A stretch of DNA of 64,000 bases from Ophioderma brevispina. Its lineage: Eukaryota > Echinodermata > Ophiuroidea > Amphilepidida > Ophiodermatidae. The DNA lies in the NCBI GenBank assembly GCA_023653785.1, contig JAMKCH010011941.1:85868-149867 (forward strand), in the 5' to 3' direction. Below, in pieces: positions 34,609-45,259 of the stretch. The notes beneath the pieces are model-generated. The model was not told where the DNA came from. It was given only the letters and a program-made list of their open reading frames with translations, and searched no databases. Each line of letters begins with the position of its first letter. Within the stretch, counting starts at the first letter, position 1. A program made the translations under genes and the position numbers.

Positions 34609-34770
34609 TTGATGAGGTCAAAGGTCACATACCGAGGTCAAAGGTCGCATACCGAGGACAAAGGTCGCATACCGAGGTCAAAGGTCACATACCGAGGTCA
34701 AAGGTCGCATACCGAGGACAAAGGTCGCATACCGAGGTCAAAGGTCGCATCCGAGGTCAAAGGTCATTTG
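34609..34770 (+). repeat. 20-bp GGTCA tandem repeat with 60-bp higher order
   Basis: About eight 20-bp monomers of the form AAGGTC(A/G)CATACCGAGG(T/A)CA. The 60-bp triplet at 34621-34680 is repeated exactly at 34681-34740. This is the cause of a repetitive 77-codon open frame here: 60 is a multiple of three. That frame is not a gene. The array creates several AGGTCAAAGGTCA words. Confidence 0.95.
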
Positions 34771-34836
34771 AGGTCAAGTTGTAAAATAGCTGAAAATGTA
34801 AAATTTACCTCAAGTTGAAGTTCAATTGGAACCAAA

Positions 34837-36368
34837 TAGACTGGTTCCATTTCTCAAAAAAGTGCTTCCTTCAACATGACGAAGGCATTTTTGAGTAAAA
34901 GCAATTGGGTTAGTGTTTTTAGATGAAAATTTTATGCTAATTCCAAATTTTCTGGTCCCCAAGCTGAATTTTGAGAGGAAACGTGCCTAAGTAGCATAAA
35001 TTCAAAATGGCCGCCATTTTAACGTTTGTTTGTACATAACTCAAGATTTAAGGCTTGTAATGACTTCATTCTTGTGTCTATACAAATGTTTCCAGGGTTA
35101 AGGAATATAATTAGATCATTAGTTAATAGCATTAGGTCAACTTAACAGTTAATTTGCATAAAAATCAAAATGGGCTGCCATTTTGACATTTTTGTACATA
35201 ACTCAAGATTTAAGGCTTGTACTTCATTCTTGTGTCTATACAAATGTTTCCAGGGTTAAGGAATATAATTAGATCATTAGTTATGGTCATGCGCCAAGAG
35301 TTGGGGTATACAAAATGAGGGTGGCGTTACCTTTCACAAATATTTTTAAACATTTTTTATTGTATCATAAGAACCAGGTTAGGTATTCAGCTAATTTATA
35401 TTTCATTTTAAAGGGAATTTATCTAGCTTTGATATGGTAGCAGATTCAATTTTGTGCTATCTTTACTTTTTGAGTTGTCGTAACTTTAAGTCAGTCGGGG
35501 TCAGAGAGGGTGGTGCCTATGGATGAGGTGCCTACGGATGAGGCAAGTGTTAAAGTCTTGGGATTTTTGATATTCGGGGCTTTTGCATTTTTTTTTTTTT
35601 GTTTTATATCTTTGTAACCCTGCCATGTATTAAGATAAATAACATCTCATTTTGTTTGTTATTTATGTGGCATTCATTTTGACTCATACAACAGTTTAAG
35701 CTATGATGTTAATTGAAGGTAACAAATTAGACTGCCACAAAATGTTGTACTTTTTACATCAAATTTCACTTTTCCACCTTATATGACACTTGTGACACCC
35801 TATATATGCACATACAAGTTGCATATTTGTCTTCCTTACATTTTTAGCTTTACAACAATATATAGTTTTATAGCTATCTCAAAAAAAATTGATGACTTAC
35901 TCTGATTTAAGTGTGAAAATGTGTAATATTTGGTAGTTTCAAGCATGTAACACACTTTGCTCCCAACTCATGGTGTATGACCTTGTATTGTAGCATTAGG
36001 TCATGTTGACAGTTAATTTGCATAAAAATTCAAAATGGCCGCCGTTTTAAATTTATGCAAATCAATTGTCAATATATGGCATAATACCTTATCTGGTGGT
36101 CTAGTTGTGTTCTCTGACCCTGAAAACATATGTATAGACACAAGAATGAAGTCTTTACAAGCCTTAAATCTTGAGTTATGTACAAAAAAATGTTAAAATG
36201 GCGGCCATTTTGAATTTATGCAAATTAGGCACACTTCCCCTAAAAATTAGATTTGGGGACCGGAAGATTTGGAATCGGCATAAAATTTCCATATAGAAAC
36301 ACTGTTTCAATTGCTTTTACTCAAAAATGCCTTTGACTAGTTGCTTTTTGAAAAATGGAACCAGTCTA
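34837..36368. mobile_element. Foldback element FB1, 1.53 kb
   Basis: Starts TAGACTGGTTCCATTTCTCA and ends with the inverted GAAAAATGGAACCAGTCTA. Arms of roughly 450 bp are collinear and inverted, with GGCATTTTTGAGTAAAAGC, AAAATGGCCGCCATTTT and AACTCAAGATTTAAGGCTTG in both. The left arm carries an internal partial duplication (35040-35100 and 35200-35265). The loop, about 35300-35960, is AT-rich and non-coding. The target repeat is AAA at 34834-34836 and 36369-36371. Confidence 0.85.
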
Positions 36369-36375
36369 AAACTTG

Positions 36376-37046
36376 TAGTGGAGCGGTTTGGACTGCAAAA
36401 TTGTCGACAACCCCTCCCCTCGGTACAACAAAACGCAACCACTTCTATTCGAAAGATAGTAATAAATAATTTTAAAAAATGATGGTTGTGGTCAAAAACT
36501 TTGGTGGCAGGGGTGTTTTTTGGGTAAAAAAATCACGTTTTTGAGCTAAAAACTTAAGAATATCAAGATTTATTAATTTCTTAGCAAAAAAAATTTTAAT
36601 CATCATGCATCTACCAATCTTTGACATTTATATTATAGATTCTGTTTTATACAATATATAAATGGTCTAGAATTTTAGCCCCAAAATCACCCTTTTTCCT
36701 AAAAAAGCATCCTTTTTATCACATGTCACCACAATGAGTATTACCTGAACCCTTTATGCAATGTATAAAACCTATATCAATAACAAAAAGGATACCATAA
36801 AAATAAGATTGTAATATTTTTACCTTAAAAAAAAAAAATAAAAAATAATAATTTCGCTTAACTTGAAGCCCAAATTTCATTTTTCGGCATAGAAATCATC
36901 CCTGCCACCAAATATTTCAACCACAACCATCATTTTCTTAAATCTTATTTATTTATCCTTCAAATAAAGGTGGTTGTGTTATGTTGTACGGTGGGGAGGG
37001 GTAACTCGAAAACTAGAGCACTTTTCAAGGCTCGGCCGCTCCGCTA
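36376..37046. mobile_element. Foldback element FB2, 671 bp
   Basis: Starts TAGTGGAGCGGTTTGGACTG and ends GGCTCGGCCGCTCCGCTA. The inverted arms, about 180 bp, share CCCCTCCCC, ACAACAxAACxCAACCAC, AAATGATGGTTGTGGT and TTTGGTGGCAGGG. The centre is A/T-rich. The target repeat is TTG at 36373-36375 and 37047-37049. It sits only 7 bp from FB1. Confidence 0.85.
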
Positions 37047-37190
37047 TTGGTTTATGGGGTTTACATGCAAACCCTCATTTGTTTATGAGGTCCAAGGTCA
37101 GATATCAAGGTCAAAGGTCATGTTAGGCCTATCATTTCCTAACCGCGACGGCAGGCGACACAAGCGATCCGAGGACCGATGTATTTTTAA

Positions 37191-37864
37191 TAATTAGCAG
37201 AATTAAAACCAGTAGATGAGATTTTGCATAGACCAAAGGCTAATCTGAACTTAACAGTTTGTAAAATGCTGCACCCTCTCTGTGATGCTAAAGTTTCAGA
37301 GTTTAAAATGTTTATGTTTGAAATGTTTCATTAGCATTTGAACTCGATCCCTTACAAATGATTTGGAACACACAATCGACAAAACATTTTATTTCAGGAA
37401 ATACTTGACAACTTATATCCAATTACCCAAAAATCTAGGTCAGAATTGGACGCAGCACTCTCGCAACTGGTTTTCAATATGTTCGCCATGTGAGTATGTG
37501 CTAGGCCTATCGTCTCTCCCGTCTAACATTACTTATTTTGATACGCAGGCGAGCTCTTGTATTTCAATTAAACCTGATCGCAAATGGCACGGTTTACGTG
37601 ATTAGCATACTTGGACAACATTTAATCATTTCAATAATAAACATTGGGCTTGCGTTTCTCCTACTGATGAGATTGGTTTCCCTGGGACTGACACTACTGA
37701 TACGTCTTGAGCATCAGTCTGTCTGCAGGCTTTTATCATTTGATGGATGGAAGTGTGTCAGTCAGGCCTGGACTTGACCTGCTTCTGAGACAACGGTGGG
37801 ATTACGGGGCAGAGTTTTTGTGAAGGATGCCATCTGTTGTTGGTGATTATGGATAGACTGTCTT
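37191..37864. other. No gene seen
   Basis: AT-rich. Overlapping frames in two phases at 37363-37777 have no acceptor or donor support. Confidence 0.4.
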
Positions 37865-38013
37865 TGGAATTTCCAAACCAAACATCCTTTAGCCCTAAGA
37901 TTTCACAGGGTGAATGAGAAAAATAGTAGTTTCTGATACCAAATATTGACCACTTACGGTAAAATCTGGGATTCTGGGAATGAGGCGATTTGCGATGGGG
38001 CCATGGCCCCTTT
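37865..38013 (+). mobile_element. TTAA-type MITE G, truncated copy
   Basis: From TTCCAAACCAAACATCCTTT to GGCCATGGCCCCT this matches the right half of 44288-44634, followed by TTAA (38014-38017). The left half is missing or unrecognisable. The 123-codon minus frame crossing it is an artefact of the repeat. Confidence 0.7.
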
Positions 38014-38140
38014 TTAAAAAAAAAATAAATAAATAAAATAGACAATTTGCATGGTGTCAAACAGCTGTGAAAGAGAACCTTAAATTGTGCACAATCTGAT
38101 GCATCATTTGCATCAATAGCCCAATACACTATTATTGTCT

Positions 38141-38669
38141 TAAGGCTCAGTCACATAGCCGATTATTTGCTAGAAAACCAATTCCAGGACTCAGCTCAAG
38201 ACTGGTGTTGATTGGCCATTTTTCGAAAATCGTGAGAAGTTTTTATTTTTTCATGTGTAGTTTTAGCAAGGTCTGGAACTATGATGTGCAGTCTAATCTG
38301 CAGTCTTGTGTGGTTGGGAGCACGTGGCAAATTTGAAAAACCTGATTATTCTCGCAGCCTAAAAAAAGTGGCATTTTTTTTTTAATTGGGAAGGTCAGCA
38401 TGGATACGAGCAGGGGGAAGCGGTAGCCGATGAGTTGGCGCACATGCACATCATGAGTGGTTGTGTGCAGTTGGAAAGTGGTCGCCAATGAGTCTGCTCC
38501 AAATGGGAGAGAAGGTGCAAGCCAACTGGACATGTTAAATCAGCGTTCCTACGTGGCATTAACAACTCGGTGACCAATCTGTGAGCAGCCTTGACAGCAA
38601 CATGTCATGACTTGTGCCATCGTGTCAAGGTCGGCGACTGATCAGGGACTGAGCAAGTGACCTCATCAA
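38141..38669. other. Unassigned repeat-like segment
   Basis: It begins TAAGGCTCAGTCACATAGCCGATT, which looks like an element terminus. Fragments such as AGTCTTGTGTGGTTGGGA resemble GGTCTTGTGTAGTTGGGA at 39200. The two flanks of MITE C may therefore belong to one older repeat. No ends could be defined. Confidence 0.3.
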
Positions 38670-38673
38670 TTAA

Positions 38674-39020
38674 AGGTGCAACGAGAGATTTCAGGTCATC
38701 CATATTTTCTGTGATATGTAGTGATTTTGTATAGATTAGACGTGCAATAGATTCCCTACCATTTATTTGGCTACAGAAATGACATAATATGAAAACAAAA
38801 GGCGATTTGTCTATACTAATATTTCAATATAAAACAGGCTGAATTTCCTATTTGCTCCTTTAGGAATTATATATTTTGCAATATTTGTACCAAAGAAACA
38901 GTTCTCAGGTTAATCCTTTCAGATGGGGATATTTTTAAGAGAAATCTTTACACCAGTGCAAAAATTAGAATTTTCAGATTTTTAAGGGGCACCTGTTATT
39001 TGAAATCTCTCGTTGCACCT
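38674..39020 (+). mobile_element. TTAA-type MITE C, copy 1
   Basis: It is flanked by TTAA at 38670-38673 and 39021-39024. The termini AGGTGCAACGAGAGATTTC and GAAATCTCTCGTTGCACCT are perfect inverted partners over 19 bp. The length is 347 bp. A 128-codon plus frame begins at its right end and runs into flanking DNA; it is not supported as a gene. Confidence 0.9.
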
Positions 39021-39024
39021 TTAA

Positions 39025-39925
39025 TCATGCTTGATCTTGTTGATTTTCATGATGCTGTCACCTACATACTGCTAGGCGATTCAGCATCTCTTGTCTTGTT
39101 GAAGGTGGGGAAAATGACAGGCTTATCATCCCTGTTCGGGATAAAAATTGTAAATTTTGCAAGTTTGAACAAGACTAGCCGATTTCTAAAAAAAAATAAA
39201 AATGTGGTCTTGTGTAGTTGGGAAGAGGTTGGGTCACAAGCAGTCTTCTATGTGGCTAGTATGGTTGTACCTTTAGCAACATTTCAATGTGCAACTTTAG
39301 AATCTGCAACAAGCACTGCTGTCTGGTCGGTGATGACAACAAGTAGTGGTATTATGTGTCCAACCCCCTCCAGGGCCTTTAAGTAGATAGATCAATTGAC
39401 CCACTTTTGTGAAACATGGTTACATATACATGTAATTGCAGGATTCATAATTGCTCCTGGAGCAAATTTGATGTCTCATAAGATCAAATTGAGTTATGAG
39501 AGCCAAATGAACAACCTACTTATTGATATGAGGTTCAAGATCATTTGATATGATTGATATCATGTTGGGAATGAAAGCTCTTCTTTACAGAAGTTGATAC
39601 AATTTCAATAGGTTTAATAAACATTGAACCATCTGTAGTGTGATTAGCTACCTTGTCGTGAACTGTCAAAAAAAAAAAACTTTACCCCTGAACAATACTA
39701 ACTTTTCTTACAGTATCTCTGATTGGCTCATTACTTGATATAACATGGGATCTTCTCTGAGTAACCAATAAAATTGTATCTTGTGAAAGGAGTCAACCTG
39801 AGTCACAGACGATGGTAGCGGTTTGTTGCAGAATTACAAAAAGCTAACTGCTGAGCGTCCTTTTGAGCTCAACGTCGGTTTAGTTAGTGTTAGTTAAACC
39901 AAAGTTTTAAATCCGGTTTTGTCCC
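39025..39925. other. No gene seen
   Basis: The long frame to 39386 begins inside the MITE terminus and crosses the possible old repeat seen at 38141-38669. No splice sites fit. The remainder is AT-rich. Confidence 0.4.
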
Positions 39926-40215
39926 TGCTAACGGGGTGGCCGGATACACCTCACACTCGGCAATACTGCTGTGTGAGGATTTATTGGAGGAAAAGATAAT
40001 TGACAGTTTTCTGCGTTGGGCCTAGCCTTTGGGCAACCACGCCCATCATGCAAGGCAGCATGTGCTGGATGGTCGCCATTAGCTCTCCGGAGCCGATGCC
40101 CTTGTAGGTAGATCTTCTTTTTCATTTTACCAGGGTAACCAGCTACCCTCCGCATCAGATTTCCTTAGAAATTCAATGGGGGTGACGGTTTAGCCGCCGA
40201 CAGCCCAGCCCTGGG
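39926..40215. repeat. GC-richer segment, possible retroelement fragment
   Basis: This 48-50 percent GC patch carries a 75-codon minus frame with KMKKKIYLQG and GDHPAHAALHDGRG. It lacks splice context. It directly abuts the inverted-repeat element at 40226. It may be an old retroelement or host fragment; I cannot place it. Confidence 0.25.
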
Positions 40216-40225
40216 ACAGTTATAC

Positions 40226-40446
40226 TAAGAGAAGATTTCAATAGCTTCCCACAATGCATTGCTGCCAATGGAAATTTTTGTACGTTACTGATTGGGTGTT
40301 TAGTGATGAAACAAGGCTAAATTGACAATACTGATCCCAAACTTGCATTTTAAGAGCGTTTCATCTCTAACGATCCACATGGCAACCTGTACAAAACTTC
40401 CAATGGAAAGCAATGCATTGTGGGAAGCTACTGGTATCTTCTCTGG
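40226..40446. mobile_element. Inverted-repeat element N, compact copy
   Basis: Arms of about 65 bp. The left arm is AGAGAAGATTTCAATAGC, TTCCCACAATGCATTGCTG, CCAATGGAAATTTTTGTAC. The right arm is its inverted counterpart, GTACAAAACTTCCAATGG, CAATGCATTGTGGGAAGC, ATCTTCTCT. The length is 221 bp. A related, longer copy is at 13612-13922. Confidence 0.8.
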
Positions 40447-40867
40447 TAGTACTGGTTACCAGGATACTAGTAGCAGGCCTTCAAAAGGGAACCTGACCTG
40501 ACCTCACTTGAGCTGAGCTTAATGTTGGTTTAATTATATATAAAAGGCTTAAGTGGCTTGCTTACATCTGCAGTGCCTTTTGCTGCTAATGAGATGAAAT
40601 ACAGGAAGATGTGAAAAATAACCAAATTTACTGAATAAGGATTGTCTTGAACTTTTTGTGCTGATACCATTTACAAAGCTACTTTAAGTCTGCCACCCCT
40701 TCTACTGCCGCCACCACCCTCAAACCGTGTACTCAACATTTCAGAAAACTGACAAACACACAAGGAATGAGAGAAATATTTTTGACAAATTTGGCAGAAA
40801 AGTACTTTAAACTATTGTTGAGAAAGTAGAAGCAGAATCACCCACACTCACACTCTTCAAATATACG

Positions 40868-40965
40868 CACTTAGGTGCACGGATGCACACACACATGCAC
40901 ACGCGCACAAAACATGCACACAAAATGTGCACACAAAACGTGCACACATTCTCACACTCTCCAAC
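40868..40965. repeat. CA-rich microsatellite
   Basis: CACACACATGCACACGCGCAC and related CACA/TGCACAC words. A 62-codon frame across it (HTHMHTRTKH) is low-complexity and rejected. Confidence 0.85.
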
Positions 40966-41077
40966 ACAACAAACACAGAGAAGGTTTACAGAGCACTATG
41001 TATTATCTGAATCACATACAGGCTACCCATATTGTCCCCACCCACCCATAAAATGTAAAATCCCAAACTGAAATTAA

Positions 41078-41414
41078 AGGGGCATTTTGTGATCCACAGT
41101 CTTGTCTCTACGATTTACTTCCAAAAGTTGAGATCTTTATGTCAACTGTTGGCCTATGTATACTATTTGTGCCTAATCTTTAGTGTGCAAATTCAATACA
41201 CTCTTGAAGAAATTCGTAATTTTGTATTTTCTGTCTGTAAACCGACAAATTACAACACAGTGGCCTATTGGGCAGCGTAATACAAACATTTGCTCATAAC
41301 ATCAAAATGAACTGTCAGAATCAACTGAAATATTTGAAATAATCCATTCTCTGCAATATCTAGTGAACTAAAAACCAAAAAAAATGAGGTGCTAGGATCA
41401 TGAAAAGCACAAAG
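41078..41414 (+). mobile_element. TTAA-type MITE B, copy 3
   Basis: TTAA lies at 41074-41077 and 41415-41418. The left terminus is AGGGGCATTTTGTGATCC; the right terminus has decayed to GGATCATGAAAAGCACAAAG. The interior follows copy 2 closely (TTTTGTATTTTCTGTC, ACAGTGGCCTA, AATATCTAGTGA). Confidence 0.8.
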
Positions 41415-42022
41415 TTAATCATGATAAAAGAGCCAATCTCCATTACATTTACTGTAACCTAAAACAACATGTCCCAACCAATTTAGTGCATACTGTTTTC
41501 CTGACACATTGTCATGTCCAACCCTTCCTGATGATGATGGAAATGAGAGCACACTAATGACGATGGGAATGGGAGCACACGGTATAAGATAAAACGTGAC
41601 TAGGGTTCTGTTATGATGTAGGTGATGGGTTGTGGGAATTAGGCTAATATGTAACATGATTGCTATGTTCATCATTATCTTGGTCATGAAATAGATCCTT
41701 GCCAAGTCAGGCAAACAATAGTTCGTGATATGCCTCTTGCTTTTGAAAGATTGGAAACACAAATTGTCTTAATGCATATATGGAAAATGTCATATGTTAC
41801 ATGAAGAAACATAGCAGTGCTTCAAAATGACCATATTTTATTCACTTGATAATAAATAACTGGGACTTGGAGATGCTGAAATAGAGAATAAATGATATGG
41901 CGTGTTAGTTTGCCTATTCAATATCGTGGCATGTTAAGTTGCAGTTGCCAGCTCATATGACAGACACTTATTCCGGCACTCACATATGAAATAGATTTGG
42001 GTCTAAGGCTGGCACTTCCAAA
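41415..42022. other. No gene; one short repeat match
   Basis: At 41878-41935, AGAGAATAAATGATATGGCG, then GCCTATTCAATATCGTGGCA, resembles the left arm of the hairpin at 45579. It is probably a solo fragment of that family. Nothing else is seen. Confidence 0.4.
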
Positions 42023-42330
42023 ACCAGGGCATTCGGTGACAGATGACTCAAAAACTAGGGGTGTTTGGGTGAGAGACAGCCAAAATGACCAACTTGAAAT
42101 AGTTTGTTTTTTGGGTGTCAAATTTTTCCAAAAAGGTCTTGAGGTGAAATTTTAACAAAATTTTCTAAAATATCCAGGTCTTTGGGTGAAAATTTTCAAA
42201 CTTTACACCAAAAATAGGGTCTTTGTGTTAAAGTGGTAAAATTTTTAAAAAATACTGAGTTTTGGATGAGATTTAAAAAAAAAATATGGGGTCTTTGGGT
42301 GACAATGATGCTGAAAATGGGGGGAAGGGG
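42023..42330 (+). repeat. Dispersed repeat X, copy 1, TTTGGGTGA-rich
   Basis: It starts with GGCACTTCCAAAACCAGGGC and ATTCGGTGACAGA. The phrase GGTCTTTGGGTGA plus AAATTTT recurs at intervals of about 45-50 bp. A reverse copy lies at 57245-57562. Non-coding. Confidence 0.65.
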
Positions 42331-42410
42331 GTTAACAGCCTCTTTTACATAGCATCTCACAGCTGCTGTGAAAGCAGTGAATTGACAAATGCTCTGGGTA
42401 CATTAGAGTT

Positions 42411-42715
42411 CTGAGAGGTAGTTATGTGCCATCCATAAGACACTCATTTTCATGCTCTTCAGTTTCCGTGACCCTCATTTTAGGACCATTTCAGTTCCGG
42501 AGGCCCTAATTTTCATGTCCAAAGCCCATGTTCTACCAAATTTCCTTCAAAATACCTCAAAAAGTAGCTGGAAATTGAGGTAAGTTGCAGCTTATTTTCC
42601 AAATTTTTGGAAAAAGTAGCTTTGGAGACCCCCGGCATTTTATGGGACTCAAATCAGCTCCAGAGCTTCAATTTTTGAAATCCAGGTGGCACATACCTAT
42701 CCAAAATAAAGGTGA
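42411..42715 (+). repeat. Dispersed repeat O, copy 2
   Basis: Matches 10370-10600, with about 85 bp extra near 42600-42690 (CCAAATTTTTGGAAAAAGT to CAGGTGGC). The end block CATACCTATCCAAAATAAAG resembles TACCTATCCAAAATAAAG in copy 1. Confidence 0.7.
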
Positions 42716-43177
42716 GAACCCCCAACATAGTTTCCAAATATTTGCTACCTTTTTCATTAAAAACATGGAATTAAAACCCCAATGTGCTCCCAAAGACACA
42801 CCAATACAGTACTTGCTATTTATTTAAAATTTAAAATGTTTTCGTGCTATTCACTCATGCAAAGAATAAACATGATACTTGCTTGTCTAGTCATGAACAT
42901 TGCAATGCAAATAGTAAGGGAATTGTCAATAAAAAATTGCTGATGTAAATACAAAATTACAAATATGCACCACCATCACCTTGGTACTTCAGACATCAGG
43001 TGTACAAACAAAGTATAATGTGTATTAATTTGATAATGGTTTGTCGTCATAATTTACAATAGCCCTAGTCTGAAGTGGCTGTACAGAAAATGTGTGTTTA
43101 TAGTTTGAGGAGCGATTTCAATTTGTGTGTAAATAATGGTGGTTTTTGTTTTGAAATTGTAGAATTCTTGACTTTAA

Positions 43178-43386
43178 AAGGTGTTGATCCGATTGATGAG
43201 CTCGTCCCCCACTTTGTGCCATCAAAATTGAGATTTATGGTATCAGAAGAAAGTTCATATTTTACTCATATTACATTACCCCAGTGAAATTTAGGCCCAC
43301 GAAATGTTTCCTTTTGATGTTATGAACAAAAATGTCTCCAAATGTGATCGACCACATTTAACACACAATGTCCTATGGGCCACTTC
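43178..43386 (-). mobile_element. TTAA-type MITE G, truncated copy 4
   Basis: TTAA at 43174-43177, then AGGTGTTGATCCGATTGATG, GAGCTCGTCCCC, GGTATCAGAAGAAAG, ATGTTTCC, GTTATGAACAAAAATGT. All are in the same order as 14501-14860. The match stops where element H begins. An 88-codon frame across the junction is rejected. Confidence 0.6.
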
Positions 43387-43387
43387 A

Positions 43388-43648
43388 GGCCAAGAAAAAA
43401 AACAAGTTTGTCTCAGAAGACCGCATGCATTTTGTTTAAAATTTGTCTTTGACTGCATAATTTTTTTTATAGGTTTTCACTCATTTGAAATAAAAAAAAT
43501 CAGAAAAAAATGGAAAAAATTAGTAAAAGGGGTTCAAAAATGCAAAAAAAAGAAAAACAATTTGCATTAGCATTTTTCTAAAAAAAAAATGCATTTTGCA
43601 TTGCAATTTTTCACATTTCTTCTGAGACAAACTTTTTTTTTTTTGGCC
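43388..43648. mobile_element. Inverted-repeat element H, copy 1
   Basis: The ends GGCCAAGAAAAAAAACAAG, TTTGTCTCAGAAGA and the inverted TCTTCTGAGACAAACTTTTT plus T-run plus GGCC mark a 261-bp element. The interior is AT-rich and holds GCATTAGCATTTTTCTAAAAA. Related elements are at 53759-53996 and, more diverged, 50155-50585. Confidence 0.75.
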
Positions 43649-43896
43649 TTAGTACACATTTTACTTCTACTGTACAACGAGCCACGATGGACCAATTTCA
43701 CTCAAAACAAATCAAATTCTTACAAAGGTTTGACAACTTTGCAGCCATATAAAAGTGCATAACAGAAAATTATCAGTGAAAATGGTTGGAAGAAAAAGAT
43801 GAAATGCAAATATTATTCAACTTAATCCATAAAACAACCGATGGAGGTCAGTGAATGGTGTGAGATAAACCTTCCAGATTTTGTGCTTGTTGTTAA

Positions 43897-44243
43897 AGAC
43901 ACTATCAGTGATTTGCTAAATCAGCAAATCGAAAAAATCATCAAAAATCAGATTTTTGCATGTATGCAACAAGTACAGGTATCCTAACATGCCCTGCAAA
44001 TGATAAGACCAGAAGCAACCTAATAAGGACAGAATCGGAGATTTTAGTCATTACTGTCCGAACGGACACTTACTACAACACGTAATTGAATGGAGAATTG
44101 TATCTTGGAACACTGCCGTTTTCTTCCTTTTCTGTCAATTCTACAGCTGGAAAAGGTAACTTATGAGAATTCTACAGACTTATCCTTCACTTTGAAGCTA
44201 TTCCTGCAAATTTCAAATATTTTTCAAATCACTGATAGTGTCT
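43897..44243. mobile_element. TTAA-type MITE J
   Basis: It is flanked by TTAA at 43893-43896 and 44244-44247. The termini AGACACTATCAGTGATTTG and CAAATCACTGATAGTGTCT are perfect inverted partners over 19 bp. The length is 347 bp, equal to MITE C copy 1. Single copy in the window. Confidence 0.9.
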
Positions 44244-44287
44244 TTAACTAACACTGATCTGGATACTTTTATGGCTTAAAATATTAA

Positions 44288-44634
44288 AGGGTTGATGGCC
44301 TGATTTAATGATATGAAGTTTTCATCTTGATAGATTGGCCTTCACTCCAAAACCCCATCTGTAAAGTTTTGTGCCACTTTTTCAATCCATTTTGATGTGA
44401 GAGCTAAAAGCGTGGTTTTGTAAGCCCCATAGAGTACTGTGTAAAATTAATATTGGTCGACCAAAATGAGGCACATTTCACTCATATCATCCAAACTAAA
44501 CATCCTTTGGCCCTGAGATTTCACAGGGTAAATGAGAAAAATAGTAGCTTTCTTCTGATACCAAAATTTGGACCACTTCCGGTAAAATCTGGAGTCGCTG
44601 GGGACGAGGCTATTAGTGATCGGACCATGGACCT
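44288..44634 (+). mobile_element. TTAA-type MITE G, copy 2
   Basis: TTAA at 44284-44287 and 44635-44638. The termini are AGGGTTGATGGCC and GGACCATGGACCT, imperfectly inverted. The length is 347 bp. This is the best preserved of four G copies. A 61-codon frame inside is not supported. Confidence 0.85.
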
Positions 44635-44638
44635 TTAA

Positions 44639-45255
44639 AAGTTAAACTTGCCAGTGAAGGATACAAGTAATATTTGTAAAACTAATCTTTTTGGTTTTGT
44701 TTCAATGATCAAAAAAGTTTTGAAATGTTTTAGCCCTGCATTTAAATCACTCAAAGCAGTACTGGAAATGCAGGAAAAGCTGAATTTTAACTCCTAAAAA
44801 GTCAAATTTTCTTGAAGGGGGAACTGCTGCCGGGAACCCCATCCCTTTGGTTTGCCTGTGGCTAGGACTTTAAATTTTTGTAAAGACTCAGTTGCATCTC
44901 TGATTTATTTGCCTGCCCAGAATCAAACTACCCACCCCAGAAAATAATTTTTAAACGGCATCTGGAGCCTTAAAATAATGTACAAATTATCACTTTCTGA
45001 CGAAAACTGACAATTTTTGCTCACATATTTGTTTAATTTCCCCTCCAGATTTTTCCCCGGGACTTGGTACTGATACTGCCAGTATACATTTAACATTTCT
45101 TTTAAACAGGCTAGGATTACCAATATGTTGATAATAAATTACAAGCGATAAATTTTACACCTGATGTCATATTTCATATGTTTATGATCCCACACACATT
45201 GAGGGACAATGTTAAACTGATAAGAGGAATTTGTCCAGAGGTGTGTAAGGGCCTA
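44639..45255. other. No gene seen
   Basis: AT-rich, no supported exon, no repeat partner recognised. Confidence 0.45.
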
Positions 45256-45259
45256 TTAA

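Larger units (their letters stand above)
34230..37190 (+). mobile_element. GGTCA-rich element D, copy 2, doubly interrupted
   Basis: The left end TTTTTGTGTCGCCTGCCC and the right end GGCAGGCGACACAAGCGATCC, GAGGACC, TGTATTTTTA match the copy at 20981-21632. Two foldback elements (34837-36368 and 36376-37046) interrupt it. Taking out both inserts and one copy of each target repeat restores CCAAACTTGGTTTATGG, where copy 1 has CCAAACTCGGTTTATGG. Confidence 0.85.

Noticed and set aside
34600..34770. Possible CRISPR-like array
   Set aside because: The repeats are contiguous 20-mers without unique spacers, and the window is eukaryotic. It is a tandem minisatellite.
34585..34818. Repetitive 77-codon frame with a recurring RSKVTYRGQRSHTEDKG peptide
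   Set aside because: The 20-bp monomer makes a 60-bp period, a multiple of three, so openness is automatic. The DNA repeat explains it.
37758..38129. 123-codon minus-strand open frame
   Set aside because: It mostly overlaps the truncated MITE G copy and an A-run. The frame is not conserved in other G copies.
39000..39386. 128-codon plus-strand open frame
   Set aside because: It starts inside the right terminus of MITE C and runs into a suspected older repeat. No splice sites or recognisable domain.
40883..41071. His/Thr-rich 62-codon frame
   Set aside because: Translation of the CA microsatellite at 40868-40965.
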